From Pseudonocardia humida (GTDB lineage: Bacteria > Actinomycetota > Actinomycetes > Mycobacteriales > Pseudonocardiaceae): a stretch of DNA of 64,000 nt. The notes under the pieces were generated by a model that searched no databases, was not told the origin of the DNA, and was given only the letters and a program-made list of their open reading frames with translations. The position numbers and the translations under genes were made by a program. Below are positions 15,406 through 23,716 of the stretch, in pieces. The stretch covers positions 23,852-87,851 of the forward strand of contig NZ_JAGSOV010000045.1 in the NCBI RefSeq assembly GCF_023898865.1. The letters run 5' to 3'. Position 1 is the first letter of the stretch; the number at the start of each line of letters is the position of its first letter.

Positions 15406-16212
15406 ATGGCAGACGACCCGTCCGCTCCCTCCGACGACGTGATCGACGTGACCGTGCCGCACTCCGCCCGCATCTGGAACTACTGGCTGGGCGGCAAGGA
15501 CAACTACGAGGTCGACCGGGTCGCGGGCGAGCAGTTCCGGCAGGCGTTCCCGGCGATCGCCGACAACGCCATGGCGTTCCGCCGGTTCCTGCAGCGCGGC
15601 ATCCGGTACCTGGCCACGGACGCCGGGATGCGCCAGTTCCTCGACATCGGGACCGGCCTGCCCACCGCGTCCAACACCCACCAGATCGCGCAGTCGGTGG
15701 CCCCCACCTCGCGGGTCGTCTACGTCGACAACGACCCGCTCGTGCTGGCGCACGCCCGCGTCCTGCTCGACTCCAGCCCCGAGGGCGCCACCGACTACCT
15801 GCACGCCGACCTGCACGACACCGACGAGATCCTCACCGCGGCGGCGCGCACCCTGGACTTCGACGAGCCCGTCGCGCTGATCCTCAGCGGGATCCTCGGC
15901 CACGTCGCCGACTACGACGAGGCCCGCGCCGTCGTCGGCCGCCTCGTCGGCGCCCTCGCCCCCGGCAGCCACCTGCTGATCTGCGACGGCAGCGACACCA
16001 ACGCCGAGCTCAACGCCGCCCAGCGCCAGCACAACGACCGCGGCGCGGTGCAGTACCACCTGCGCAGCCCGGAGCAGTTCGTCGGCTACTTCAGCGGGCT
16101 CGAGCTGGTCGAGCCCGGCGTCGTCCCGTGCCCGCGGTGGCGCCCGGAGCTCGCCGAGGCCCGCGAGCCGGTCGACGTCGACGCCTACGGCGGCATCGGC
16201 CGCAAGGCCTGA
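15406..16212 (+). CDS. SAM-dependent methyltransferase, PF04672 family (copy 1)
   Basis: The 268-residue protein belongs to the actinobacterial S-adenosyl methyltransferase family PF04672 (formerly DUF574). Marker segments are SARIWNYWLGGKDNYEVDR at the N terminus, FLDIGTGLPTASNTHQIAQ (SAM-binding glycine loop) and VVYVDNDPLVLAHARVLL. Such proteins occur in many copies per genome and their substrates are unknown. It lies 100 nt after the RiPP exporter on the same strand, so it could modify the peptide, but its own promoter-like gap and the hairpin before it argue for an independent unit. A paralogue is at 63015. The gene ends directly at a very long bidirectional terminator. Confidence 0.88.
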   Translation: MADDPSAPSDDVIDVTVPHSARIWNYWLGGKDNYEVDRVAGEQFRQAFPAIADNAMAFRRFLQRGIRYLATDAGMRQFLDIGTGLPTASNTHQIAQSVAPTSRVVYVDNDPLVLAHARVLLDSSPEGATDYLHADLHDTDEILTAAARTLDFDEPVALILSGILGHVADYDEARAVVGRLVGALAPGSHLLICDGSDTNAELNAAQRQHNDRGAVQYHLRSPEQFVGYFSGLELVEPGVVPCPRWRPELAEAREPVDVDAYGGIGRKA

Positions 16213-16277
16213 CCGTCGAGAACGACGTCGTCGCCGATTCTGGCCGGTCCACACGGCGACGACGTCGTTCTCGACGG
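16213..16277. terminator. Long perfect hairpin between convergent genes
   Basis: The 24-nt arms 16213-16236 and 16254-16277 are perfectly complementary (outer part CCGTCGAGAACGACG), with a 17-nt loop. It begins immediately after the methyltransferase stop and ends 8 nt before the stop of the convergent phoH gene, so it can terminate both transcripts. The outer 12-13 nt of the arms recur in the hairpin at 27461-27527. Confidence 0.75.
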
Positions 16278-16285
16278 GGGACGGG

Positions 16286-17620
16286 TCAGGCGGCGGGGCC
16301 CTCCAGCATCTCGGTGACGAGCGCGGCGATCGGGCTGCGCTCGCTGCGGGTCAGCGTGACGTGGGCGAACAGCGGGTGGCCCTTGAGCTTCTCGATCACC
16401 GCCGCGACGCCGTCGTGCCGGCCGACGCGCAGGTTGTCGCGCTGGGCCACGTCGTGGGTGAGCACCACCCGCGACGCCGTGCCCAGCCGCGAGAGCACGG
16501 TGAGCAGCACGTTGCGCTCCAGCGACTGCGCCTCGTCGACGATGACGAACGAGTCGTGCAGCGAGCGGCCCCGGATGTGGGTGAGCGGCAGTACCTCCAG
16601 CAGACCCCTGGCCAGCACCTCGTCCATCACGTCCTGGCTGACCACGGCGCCGAGGGTGTCGAAGACGGCCTGCGCCCAGGGCCCCATCTTCTCCGACTCG
16701 CTGCCGGGCAGGTAGCCCAGCTCCTGCCCGCCCACGGCGTACAGCGGCCGGAAGACCACGACCTTGCGGTGCTGCTGGCGCTCCAGCACGGCCTCCAGCC
16801 CCGCGCACAGCGCCAGCGCCGACTTGCCGGTGCCGGCCCGGCCGCCCAGGGAGACGATTCCGACGTCCGGGTCGAGCAGCAGGTCGAGCGCCACCCGCTG
16901 CTCGGCCGAGCGACCGTGCAGCCCGAAGGCCTCGCGGTCGCCGCGGACCAGCTTGACCCGCTTGTCCGCGGTCACCCGGCCCAGCGCGGACGCCGGTCCG
17001 GTGAGCCGCAGACCGGTGTTGCACGGCAGCTCGCGGGCGAGGTCGTGGTCGATGACACCCTCCCGGAAGAGGGCGTCGACGTCGGTCTGGGTGACCTCCA
17101 GGTCGGTCATCCCGGTCCAGCCGGAGGGCACCACGTCGAGCGCGGTGTACTCGTCGGCCTTCAGACCGACCGCGGCCGCCTTGACCCGCAGCGGGATGTC
17201 CTTGGTGACCAGCACGACCTCACCGCGGCCCTCCAGGCGCCGCTCGGCGGCCAGGTTGAGCGCGCAGGCGAGGATGCGGCTGTCGTTGGCCTCGGTGCGG
17301 AAACCGGCGGGGAGCACCTCCGGGTCGGTGTGGTTGAGCTCGACGTGCAACGTCCCGCCCGCGGTGCCGATCGGCACCGGGGCGTCGAGCCGGCCGTGTT
17401 CGACGCGGAGCTCGTCGAGCATGCGCAGCGCCGTGCGAGCGAACCACCCCAGTTCGGGGTGGTGCCGCTTGCCCTCGAGCTCGGAGATGACCACCAGCGG
17501 CAGGACGACCTCGTGCTCCTCGAACCGGGTCAACGACCAGGGGTCCGACAGGAGTACGGAGGTGTCGAGCACGTAGCAGCGGGCGGCGTCCGATTCGGGG
17601 GCGTAACGACCTTCGGTCAC
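16286..17620 (-). CDS. PIN-PhoH protein (PhoH2-type)
   Basis: The 444-residue protein fuses an N-terminal PIN nuclease domain (about 12-150; YVLDTSVLLSDP with the first acidic residue, VISELEGKR, and later LVTKDIPLRVKA) to a PhoH-type ATPase (about 230-440) with Walker A GRAGTGKSAL near residue 266 and Walker B-like SFVIVDEAQSLE. PhoH2 proteins have sequence-specific RNA helicase/RNase activity and in mycobacteria pair with a small upstream antitoxin-like ORF; I see no convincing one here. GTG 17620 follows GAGGGAG at 6 nt. It is convergent with the methyltransferase gene across a shared terminator. Confidence 0.9.
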   Translation of the reverse strand: MTEGRYAPESDAARCYVLDTSVLLSDPWSLTRFEEHEVVLPLVVISELEGKRHHPELGWFARTALRMLDELRVEHGRLDAPVPIGTAGGTLHVELNHTDPEVLPAGFRTEANDSRILACALNLAAERRLEGRGEVVLVTKDIPLRVKAAAVGLKADEYTALDVVPSGWTGMTDLEVTQTDVDALFREGVIDHDLARELPCNTGLRLTGPASALGRVTADKRVKLVRGDREAFGLHGRSAEQRVALDLLLDPDVGIVSLGGRAGTGKSALALCAGLEAVLERQQHRKVVVFRPLYAVGGQELGYLPGSESEKMGPWAQAVFDTLGAVVSQDVMDEVLARGLLEVLPLTHIRGRSLHDSFVIVDEAQSLERNVLLTVLSRLGTASRVVLTHDVAQRDNLRVGRHDGVAAVIEKLKGHPLFAHVTLTRSERSPIAALVTEMLEGPAA

Positions 17621-17985
17621 GGGTGCTCCCTCGTGGGCGCGGCACCGCGCCCACACTCTGGTGGGCCGGCCGGCCCTGGTTGGGACCTCCGCGCAACCGC
17701 CGCGGGGGCCCGCGAGGGCCGGGTGCCGGCCCCCTCGGGTGCTTTCACCACGACCAGGGCCTCCCCGGGTGGTCCGCATCGGATACGGACCAACCGCCGA
17801 TCACGCTACCGGCGGTCACCCCGGTGCGGTCAACAGCGACGCGCGGTCGCGGGGGGTCGACGCGCCGAGAATTAACACGAATGCCGACCGTTCGGCGCCT
17901 GGAGTTGACCTTCCGTCGCCCAGGTCGGCGCGTCGGGTCCGCGGTCACGGCCGCCCTCCGCAGCGGCAGGACGACAGGGTCGGGC
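17621..17985. other. Intergenic region upstream of phoH
   Basis: This 365-nt stretch lies between phoH and the DUF885 gene, both on the minus strand. I see no convincing gene in it. It holds an imperfect inverted repeat, TGGTCCG (17770-17776) and CGGACCA (17786-17792) with a 9-nt spacer, extendable to 10-bp arms with one mismatch. It could be an operator or a weak terminator for the DUF885 gene. Confidence 0.4.
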
Positions 17986-19203
17986 TCAGCCCGCGCGGGC
18001 GACCGGAGCGGGGTCGACGGCCAGCAGCGCCGGCGTCGTGGGCCGCCCGACCAGCGCGGCGTGCCGGGCCCCGGCGACCGACGGCTCGGTGCCCACGTGC
18101 CGCTGGACCAACCGGAACCCCTCGACGTACGCGGTGGTGTAGGCCCGCCAGATCGGGTGGGTCAGGAAGGACAGCATCCGGTCGGCGCGCCGCTCGTCGA
18201 CGAGCAGCCAGCGACGCAGGTGCCGGCGGGCGGCGTCCTCGCCGGCGCGCCGGTCGTGCAGCAGCAGCGCGGCGTCCTGCCGGACCGGCAGCAGCCCCTC
18301 CATCACCCGGTCGATCCGCTCGGCCAGCTCACCGTCCGTGCGCACGCCGACCCCGCCCAGCACCTCGCCCGCCCAGGCACCCCAGCCGGGACCGACGGCG
18401 GCCGACAGCCCGGAGTCGGCCAACCCCTCGGCGACGGTGCTGCACGGCGACAGGACCAGGGTGACGGCGTGCTCGCCCTCCCCGTGGGCCAGCGGCCCGT
18501 CCTGGGTGCGGCACAGCTCGGTGTGGTGGCCCGGGTAGGCCTCGTGCGCGACGAGTTGGGCCAGCTGACCTGCGCGCACCCGGGCGGACCCGTTGAGCCG
18601 GACGGTCGAGTGGTGCCGGCCCCGGTGCTGGTGCAGCGCGGCCCACGGGGCCTCCGGCACGACCTCGAAGACGACCGACTCGTCGACCGGCAGCGCGTAC
18701 GCGGGGCCGACCCGCTCCCGCAGTGCACCGGACAGCGCCCGGACCGCGGGCAGGAGCCGGTCGGGGGCGAGCTCGTCGGCGCGGCGGTACGCGGCCAGCC
18801 GCTCGGCCAGCCGGCCGGGCCCGGGCAGCAGGGCGTCCAGCTCGCGGTGGGCGGCGCGGTAGCCGTCCTCGTCGCCGGGCTCGACCGCCACGCCCAGGCA
18901 CAGCTCGATCTCCCGGCGGTACGGCACGACGCCGCCGGCCAGCCGCAGCGCCGTGCACCCGGCCGCGGCCAGCTGCGCGAGCAGCACGTCGCGGCGGTGC
19001 GCGGGCAGGCCCGCCGAGCCGACGTCGACGGCCAGGGCGCGGGCGCGCGCGGCCAGGTCGGCGGGAGCGACGACGGGCTCGTCGTCGACGGCGCGGCGCA
19101 CGTCGGGCTCGCCCAGGTGCGCACCCACCAGACCGGGGGCGAGGCGGTCGAGGTGCAGCGCGAGGCGGACGAACTCGCGCGCCTCCCGGGCGCCGTCGGA
19201 CAT
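17986..19203 (-). CDS. DUF885-family putative metallopeptidase
   Basis: The 405-residue protein carries VAHEAYPGHHTELC, the HExxPGHH-type motif of the DUF885 family (PF05960), in which two His and the Glu probably bind zinc. Downstream, the helical segment AEGLADSGL may supply a third ligand Glu. The family is thought to be peptidase-like but few members have known substrates. No signal peptide is seen, so it is cytoplasmic. The ATG at 19203 follows GGAGGTAGG. It is divergent from the small secreted-protein gene at 19521. At about 400 residues it is shorter than many DUF885 proteins (500-600). Confidence 0.8.
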   Translation of the reverse strand: MSDGAREAREFVRLALHLDRLAPGLVGAHLGEPDVRRAVDDEPVVAPADLAARARALAVDVGSAGLPAHRRDVLLAQLAAAGCTALRLAGGVVPYRREIELCLGVAVEPGDEDGYRAAHRELDALLPGPGRLAERLAAYRRADELAPDRLLPAVRALSGALRERVGPAYALPVDESVVFEVVPEAPWAALHQHRGRHHSTVRLNGSARVRAGQLAQLVAHEAYPGHHTELCRTQDGPLAHGEGEHAVTLVLSPCSTVAEGLADSGLSAAVGPGWGAWAGEVLGGVGVRTDGELAERIDRVMEGLLPVRQDAALLLHDRRAGEDAARRHLRRWLLVDERRADRMLSFLTHPIWRAYTTAYVEGFRLVQRHVGTEPSVAGARHAALVGRPTTPALLAVDPAPVARAG

Positions 19204-19520
19204 CGCAGCAACCTACCTCCGACGAGCGGCGATCACCGCGCGTGTCAGCGCCGGAGGATACTGCGCCGATCAGGCGCGGTGGGGTCACCGAGCGTCGACG
19301 GCACTGGTGCGCAGCGGACCTTTCCCGGTCTGCGGAAACGACCTGATCGGCGGCGTCACCGCACTCACAGTAATTCCATCACCCGATGGTGTTACCGGGT
19401 TTGTGGGTTGGCGATCGGAATCGCTAGCTTTTTGCTCATCGGCGGGCGCTCCCCAATCGAACGCCGACCCGCTCAACGGAACGACCCGCAGGTCGCACCG
19501 CTGCTCACACAGGAGAAAAA
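19204..19520. promoter_or_regulatory. Divergent promoter region
   Basis: This 317-nt region between the DUF885 gene and the secreted-protein gene has no gene. It contains TAGCTT (about 19425) as a possible -10 and, just before the ATG at 19521, the strong ribosome site ACAGGAGAAAAAA. A short CACC-CGAT-GGTG palindrome at 19380-19391 is too weak to call an operator. Confidence 0.4.
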
Positions 19521-19943
19521 ATGCTGAAGAAGGCTGGAATCGTTGTCGCCGTGGCCGCCGCGGGCCTGCTCTCGGTGTCGCCGCTGGCTTTCGCGACGGA
19601 CGGCGGCGGGGACCACCACCACGGCGACCGCCACCACCACCGGCACCACTCCGCCCCGCAGAACATCGACTACACCAACGTCGAGCGCGACAACCTGACC
19701 AACGACTGCTCGTTCGCGCAGGACGGCCCCGACGTGGCCACGACCGCCACCGGCGGCAGCAGCCTGCTCGGCCTCGGCGGCCTGGTGGCCAACGTGGTGG
19801 CCCCGATCAGCGCCCCGATCCAGGCGCTGAACTGCACCAACATCGGTGTCTCCGACGTGATCGACATCAACTCGAACAACACCACCGAGAGCCGCACCAG
19901 CACCGAGATCGAGGACTCCGGCAACACCAGCATCGACGACTGA
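19521..19943 (+). CDS. Small secreted His-rich protein (chaplin/rodlin-like setting)
   Basis: The 140-residue protein starts with a clear signal peptide (MLKKAGIVVAVAAAGLLSVS then PLAFA, probable cleavage after residue 25). The mature part begins with a His/Gly/Asp-rich segment (DHHHGDRHHHRHH), then NIDYTNVERDNLTNDC, a Gly/Leu-rich hydrophobic middle and an Asn/Ser/Thr-rich tail. It has two Cys (NDCSF, LNCTN). The signal sequence and tail resemble small surface proteins such as rodlins or chaplins, but I cannot assign it to either. A very strong ribosome site and a following terminator suggest high expression. The His cluster could bind metal. Function unknown. Confidence 0.75.
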   Translation: MLKKAGIVVAVAAAGLLSVSPLAFATDGGGDHHHGDRHHHRHHSAPQNIDYTNVERDNLTNDCSFAQDGPDVATTATGGSSLLGLGGLVANVVAPISAPIQALNCTNIGVSDVIDINSNNTTESRTSTEIEDSGNTSIDD

Positions 19944-19964
19944 CGACGGGCGACATCGGGCGGA

Positions 19965-19991
19965 GGGCGCGGACCGGACCGGTCCGCGCCC
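19965..19991 (+). terminator. Terminator after the secreted-protein gene
   Basis: GGGCGCGGACC and GGTCCGCGCCC form a perfect 11-bp stem with a 5-nt loop, 21 nt after the stop codon. There is no T tract, which is common for actinobacterial terminators. Confidence 0.7.
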
Positions 19992-20083
19992 GCCGCCCTT
20001 GCCGGCCCCATGCGGTGCCCGGCGCGGGGGCGGCCCCGGCCGCCCCGCGCGCGGGGGGGCCCGGGGGCCCCGCGCGCACCGTG

Positions 20084-20123
20084 TGGCCACCGCGCACACG
20101 TTGGGAGGTGTGCGCCGTGGCCA
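20084..20123. repeat. Intergenic inverted repeat containing GCCACCGCGCACAC
   Basis: TGGCCACCGCGCACAC (20084-20099) and GTGTGCGCCGTGGCCA (20108-20123) form a 16-bp stem with one mismatch and an 8-nt loop, between convergent genes. The 14-mer GCCACCGCGCACAC recurs exactly at 34573-34586. Further GCGCGGTGGCCAGT-like copies follow to 20160. Confidence 0.55.
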
Positions 20124-20167
20124 GTGGACGCGCGCGGTGGCCAGTCGATGTGCGCGGTGGGGCGGGT

Positions 20168-21199
20168 TCAGCGGCGGGGGACGGTGGAGCCGCGGATGAC
20201 CAGGCGGCCGGGGAGGTACTGGGTGCCGCTGCCGATGTCGACGCCGTCGAGGGCGGCGAAGACGCGTTGGGCGGCGAGGCGGCCCAGCTGCTGGAGGTTG
20301 GCGTCGATGCTGGTCAGCTCGGGGCGGGCGTTGAGGGTGAGGACCTCCCAGTTGTCGAAGCCGATCACGGCGACGTCCTCGGGGACCGCGCGGCCCAGGT
20401 CGCGGGCGGTGTCCAGGACGCCGCGGGCGATCTGGTCGGAGCCGCAGAGCACGGCGTCGATGTCGGGGTGGCGGTGCAGCAGGACGGCGGCGGCGTCGCG
20501 GCCCCAGCGCTCGGACCACTCGGCGAACATGACCTCGCCGACCAGGTCGAGCCCGGCCGCGGCCAAGCCCTCCCGGACGCCGACGGCGCGGTCCAGGGCG
20601 GCGGCGTAGGTGGGGTCGCCGGAGATGTGGGCGATGCGGGTGCGGCCCCCGGCGACCAGGTGCTCGACGGCGGTGCGGCCGGCGCCGACGTTGTCGGGGG
20701 TGAGGGAGAGGTCGGCGGGGTCGTCGGAGGGGGCGTAGACGTAGACGACCGGGACCGGGATCTCCTGGCCCAGTGACGGGCGGGGGTTGGTCTTCTCCCC
20801 CACCACGATCAGGCCGTCGACGCGGCGGCTGAGCAGGGCGCGCAGGTGGTGCTGCTCGCGGATGGCGTCGCCGCGGGCGTCGCAGAGGAACACGTTGATC
20901 TGCCCGGCGCCGAACGAGTCCTCGGCGCCCATCAGGATCGGGATGACGAAGCGGCCGTCCAGGTCGCTGGTGAGCAGGCCGACCGTGCCGGTGCGGCCGG
21001 CGAGCAGGCCGCGGGCCAGCGGGTTGGGGCTGAAGGCGAGCCGGTCGGCGGCGTCGACGACCCGTTGGCGGGTGGCGGGGGCGACCCGGGCGCGCCCGTT
21101 GAGCGCCTTGGAGGCGGTGGCCACCGACACCCCGGCCAGGCGGGCCACCTCGGTGAGCGTCACCGGTCGGCCCGCGCGCGCCGGTTCCGAACCTGTCAT
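20168..21199 (-). CDS. LacI-family transcriptional regulator (arabinoside operon)
   Basis: The 343-residue protein has the LacI headpiece at its N terminus (TLTEVARLAGVSVATASKAL, hinge about 45-60) and a periplasmic-binding-protein-like sugar domain with TVGLLTSDLDGRFVIPILMG, DGLIVVGEK and the C-terminal VIGFDNWEVLTLNARPELT. The ATG at 21199 follows GAGGAGG; an in-frame upstream start at 21220 lacks one. It is divergent from the ABC importer/GH127 operon, and two LacI-type palindromes lie between them. The inducer is probably L-arabinose or an arabinoside, inferred from the GH127 enzyme. Confidence 0.92.
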   Translation of the reverse strand: MTGSEPARAGRPVTLTEVARLAGVSVATASKALNGRARVAPATRQRVVDAADRLAFSPNPLARGLLAGRTGTVGLLTSDLDGRFVIPILMGAEDSFGAGQINVFLCDARGDAIREQHHLRALLSRRVDGLIVVGEKTNPRPSLGQEIPVPVVYVYAPSDDPADLSLTPDNVGAGRTAVEHLVAGGRTRIAHISGDPTYAAALDRAVGVREGLAAAGLDLVGEVMFAEWSERWGRDAAAVLLHRHPDIDAVLCGSDQIARGVLDTARDLGRAVPEDVAVIGFDNWEVLTLNARPELTSIDANLQQLGRLAAQRVFAALDGVDIGSGTQYLPGRLVIRGSTVPRR

Positions 21200-21269
21200 C
21201 CGACCTCCTCGCCACCGCACCCTAACAACGGCCGGCCCTTGACCCGCATCCCCGACGGGGCTACTTTGC

Positions 21270-21283
21270 CGAAAACCTTTTCG
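21270..21283. promoter_or_regulatory. LacI-type operator candidate CGAAAA-CC-TTTTCG
   Basis: Perfect palindrome with 6-bp arms and a 2-bp centre in the divergent region between the LacI gene and the sugar ABC operon. The CGAAA half-site resembles known LacI/GalR-family operators. Confidence 0.6.
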
Positions 21284-21310
21284 CGTTCGAGGGCACCACT
21301 GTGATCGCGA

Positions 21311-21324
21311 TGTGAGCGCTCACA
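21311..21324. promoter_or_regulatory. LacI-type operator candidate TGTGAGCGCTCACA
   Basis: Perfect 14-bp palindrome with central CG, the classic shape of LacI-family operators (the lac operator core is very similar). Centred 41 bp from the CGAAAA-CC-TTTTCG site, about four helical turns. Which of the two is the true target is open. Confidence 0.7.
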
Positions 21325-21476
21325 ATACCTGCTTGACCAGCACGGCAGTCGGTCGACGGGCCACCGGGCCACGCTCGGCCGCGAAACCGTGCGACACGCT
21401 CGACGACACGGTTTTCTTCGATGGTTCCCGGGCCGCCACCCGGCGGCACGCTCAACGACGAGCTCGAGGAGACAGC

Positions 21477-22787
21477 ATGAGAGGCGTTCGAGGGCGCTCG
21501 GTACGCACCCGCGCCGCGGTCGGCGTCGTCGCCGCGCTGCTGCTGGCGGTCAGCGCGTGCGGTGGCGGCGGGGGCGCGGCTCCCGGCGGGGGCGAGGTGG
21601 CGGAGGTCGGGCCCGACGGCGTCGACGACGGCGCGACGCTCACCCTGTGGGCCCGCGACTCCCTGGAGACCCAGACCAACCTGCTGGTCGACGCCTACAA
21701 CGCGACGCACCAGAACAAGATCGAGGTCACGATCGTCCCCAACGACGACTACGTGACCAAGGTCGGCGCCGCGGCCGGGGCGGGCGGCCTGCCCGACCTG
21801 TTCGCCGCCGACATCGTCTACGTGCCCAACTGGGCCGAGCAGGGCCTCTTCCAGGACCTCACGGCCAACATCGACCGGCTGCCGTTCAAGGACACCCTGA
21901 ACGAGGGCCACATGAGCGCGGGCACGCTGGAGGGCAGCTCCTACGTGCTGCCGTTCGTGCTCGACCTGTCGATGCTGTTCTGGAACAAGGACCTGTTCCG
22001 CGAGGCCGGGCTCGACCCGGAGAAGGCCCCGGCCACGCTGGAGGAGTTCGCCGCGGCGGCCAAGGCGGTCCAGGCGCTGGGCAAGCCCGACACCTACGGC
22101 ACGGCCACCGGCCTCAACTGCGGCGGCTGCCTGGTCTTCACCTGGTTCCCGTCGGTGTGGGCCGCGGGCGAGCAGGTGATGAACCCCGAGGGCACCGAGT
22201 CGCTGCTGGCCTCGAGCACCGCCACCCGGGTCTACGACACCTGGCGCGACCTGTGGGCCTCCGGCGCGGTGCTGCCGTCCTCGCAGGACGAGGCCGGTCC
22301 GACGTGGACGGCCGGGTTCACCTCCGGCCAGGTCGGCCTGATGCCCTACCCGGCCACGCTGCTGGCCTCGGCGCAGGAGACCGTCGACGTCGGCGTGGCC
22401 GGCATCCCGGGCCCGGGCGGCGGCGCGTCGACGTTCGTCGGCGGCGACGGGATCGGCGTCTCCAAGGACTCCACCAAGGCCGCCCAGGCGTGGAACTTCC
22501 TGGCCTGGCTGATGACCGAGGACGCCCAGGTCGAGGTGCTGGCCAAGAACAACGACGTGGTCTCGCGCTCCGACCTGGCGGCCAACGCCTACGCCTCGGC
22601 CGACCCGCGGCTGGTCACCATCAACGAGGTCGCCGCCGAGGGCGTCACCCCCGTGGCGCGCAACTTCCAGCAGGCGTTCAACGCCCCGACCGGGCCGTGG
22701 CTCACCCTGGTCCGCGAGGCGGTGCTCGGTCCGGGGACCGCGGTGGAGCAGAACAACGCCGAGATCACGGCGGTGCTCGGGCAGTGA
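21477..22787 (+). CDS. ABC transporter sugar-binding lipoprotein
   Basis: The 436-residue protein is a family 1 (MalE/UgpB-like) extracellular sugar-binding protein. A basic N terminus and hydrophobic stretch end in the lipobox VSAC, so it is a membrane-anchored lipoprotein. Typical elements are TLTLWARDSLETQTNLLVDA (start of domain 1), FVLDLSMLFWNKDLFREAGL and FLAWLMTEDAQ. It delivers substrate to the two permeases encoded next. The ATG at 21477 follows GAGGAG. Given the downstream GH127 enzyme, arabinofuranosides or short arabino-oligosaccharides are the likely ligand. No ATPase gene is present; such importers usually share an MsiK-type ATPase encoded elsewhere. Confidence 0.92.
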   Translation: MRGVRGRSVRTRAAVGVVAALLLAVSACGGGGGAAPGGGEVAEVGPDGVDDGATLTLWARDSLETQTNLLVDAYNATHQNKIEVTIVPNDDYVTKVGAAAGAGGLPDLFAADIVYVPNWAEQGLFQDLTANIDRLPFKDTLNEGHMSAGTLEGSSYVLPFVLDLSMLFWNKDLFREAGLDPEKAPATLEEFAAAAKAVQALGKPDTYGTATGLNCGGCLVFTWFPSVWAAGEQVMNPEGTESLLASSTATRVYDTWRDLWASGAVLPSSQDEAGPTWTAGFTSGQVGLMPYPATLLASAQETVDVGVAGIPGPGGGASTFVGGDGIGVSKDSTKAAQAWNFLAWLMTEDAQVEVLAKNNDVVSRSDLAANAYASADPRLVTINEVAAEGVTPVARNFQQAFNAPTGPWLTLVREAVLGPGTAVEQNNAEITAVLGQ

Positions 22788-23716
22788 GCGTCGTCGTCCC
22801 CACGCGCCCGCGGGCGACGCGCTCCGCGCCGCCCGCGGTACCGCGACGCAACGGGCGCCGGGCCGCCCTGAGCGGGTGGCTCTACGCCACGCCGACCGCG
22901 GTGTTCGTCGTGGCGCTGTTCGTCGTCCCGCTCGGGCTGGTGCTGGTGATGTCGGCGGCGCGCTGGCCGCTGCTGAGCGGGTTCCGGGGCTGGAACTTCC
23001 CCGACAACTACGCCAAGGCCGTCGGCAACCGGTTCTTCGTCGACTCGATCGTCTTCACCCTGAAGTACACGGTGCTGGCCACTGTGCTGCTGATCGGGCT
23101 GGGGCTCGGGCTGGCCCTGCTGGTGCAGGAGTCCACCCGGTGGAAGGGCCTGCTGCGCACCGCCATCCTGGTGCCCAGCGCGCTCGGGCTGGCCTCGGCG
23201 TCGCTGCTGTTCTACGTGCTGTACTCGCCGCTGGCCGGGCCGCTGTCCCCGCTGATGGCCGACCTGGGCGCGACGTTCCTGGGCACGCCGAACGCGGCGC
23301 TGTGGTCGACGCTGTTCCTGATCGTCTGGCGGTACGCGGGCTTCTACATGCTGCTGATGCTGGTGGGCCTGCAGGGCATCCCGACCGAGGTCTACGAGGC
23401 GGCCCGGATGGACGGGGCCTCGCGCCTGCAGCTGTTCCGCCACATCACGCTGCCGCTGCTGCGCCCCACGCTCGCGCTGACCACCGTGCTGTGCGTGACC
23501 GGCTCGCTGCTGGCGTTCGAGCAGTTCTACATCCTCACCAAGGGCGGCCCGGACAACAGCACGATCTCGGTCGTCCAGCTCGTCTACACCGTCGCCTTCC
23601 AGGGCCAGAACGACCTCGGGGTGGCCGCCGCGCTGTCGGTGCTGGTGCTCGGCGTGCTGGTGCTGGTCAACGTGCTGCAGCTGCGGGCGTTCCGACGACC
23701 GGACGAGGGGCCGTGA
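22784..23716 (+). CDS. ABC sugar transporter permease 1 (MalF-type)
   Basis: The 310-residue permease has about six membrane helices and the cytoplasmic EAA loop EAARMDGASRLQLFRHITLP that contacts the ATPase. The N-terminal extension and order match the MalF/UgpA type. GTG 22784 overlaps the binding-protein stop by 4 nt (GTGA), and its own stop overlaps the next gene the same way, so the importer subunits are coupled. Confidence 0.93.
   Translation: MSVVVPTRPRATRSAPPAVPRRNGRRAALSGWLYATPTAVFVVALFVVPLGLVLVMSAARWPLLSGFRGWNFPDNYAKAVGNRFFVDSIVFTLKYTVLATVLLIGLGLGLALLVQESTRWKGLLRTAILVPSALGLASASLLFYVLYSPLAGPLSPLMADLGATFLGTPNAALWSTLFLIVWRYAGFYMLLMLVGLQGIPTEVYEAARMDGASRLQLFRHITLPLLRPTLALTTVLCVTGSLLAFEQFYILTKGGPDNSTISVVQLVYTVAFQGQNDLGVAAALSVLVLGVLVLVNVLQLRAFRRPDEGP

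Noticed and set aside
15375..16715. A 446-codon plus-strand frame over the methyltransferase and phoH
   Set aside because: Reads through a perfect terminator and is a frame-shifted shadow of the methyltransferase.
17623..19527. A 634-codon plus-strand frame opposite DUF885
   Set aside because: Antisense to a protein with the HExxPGHH motif and of low complexity.
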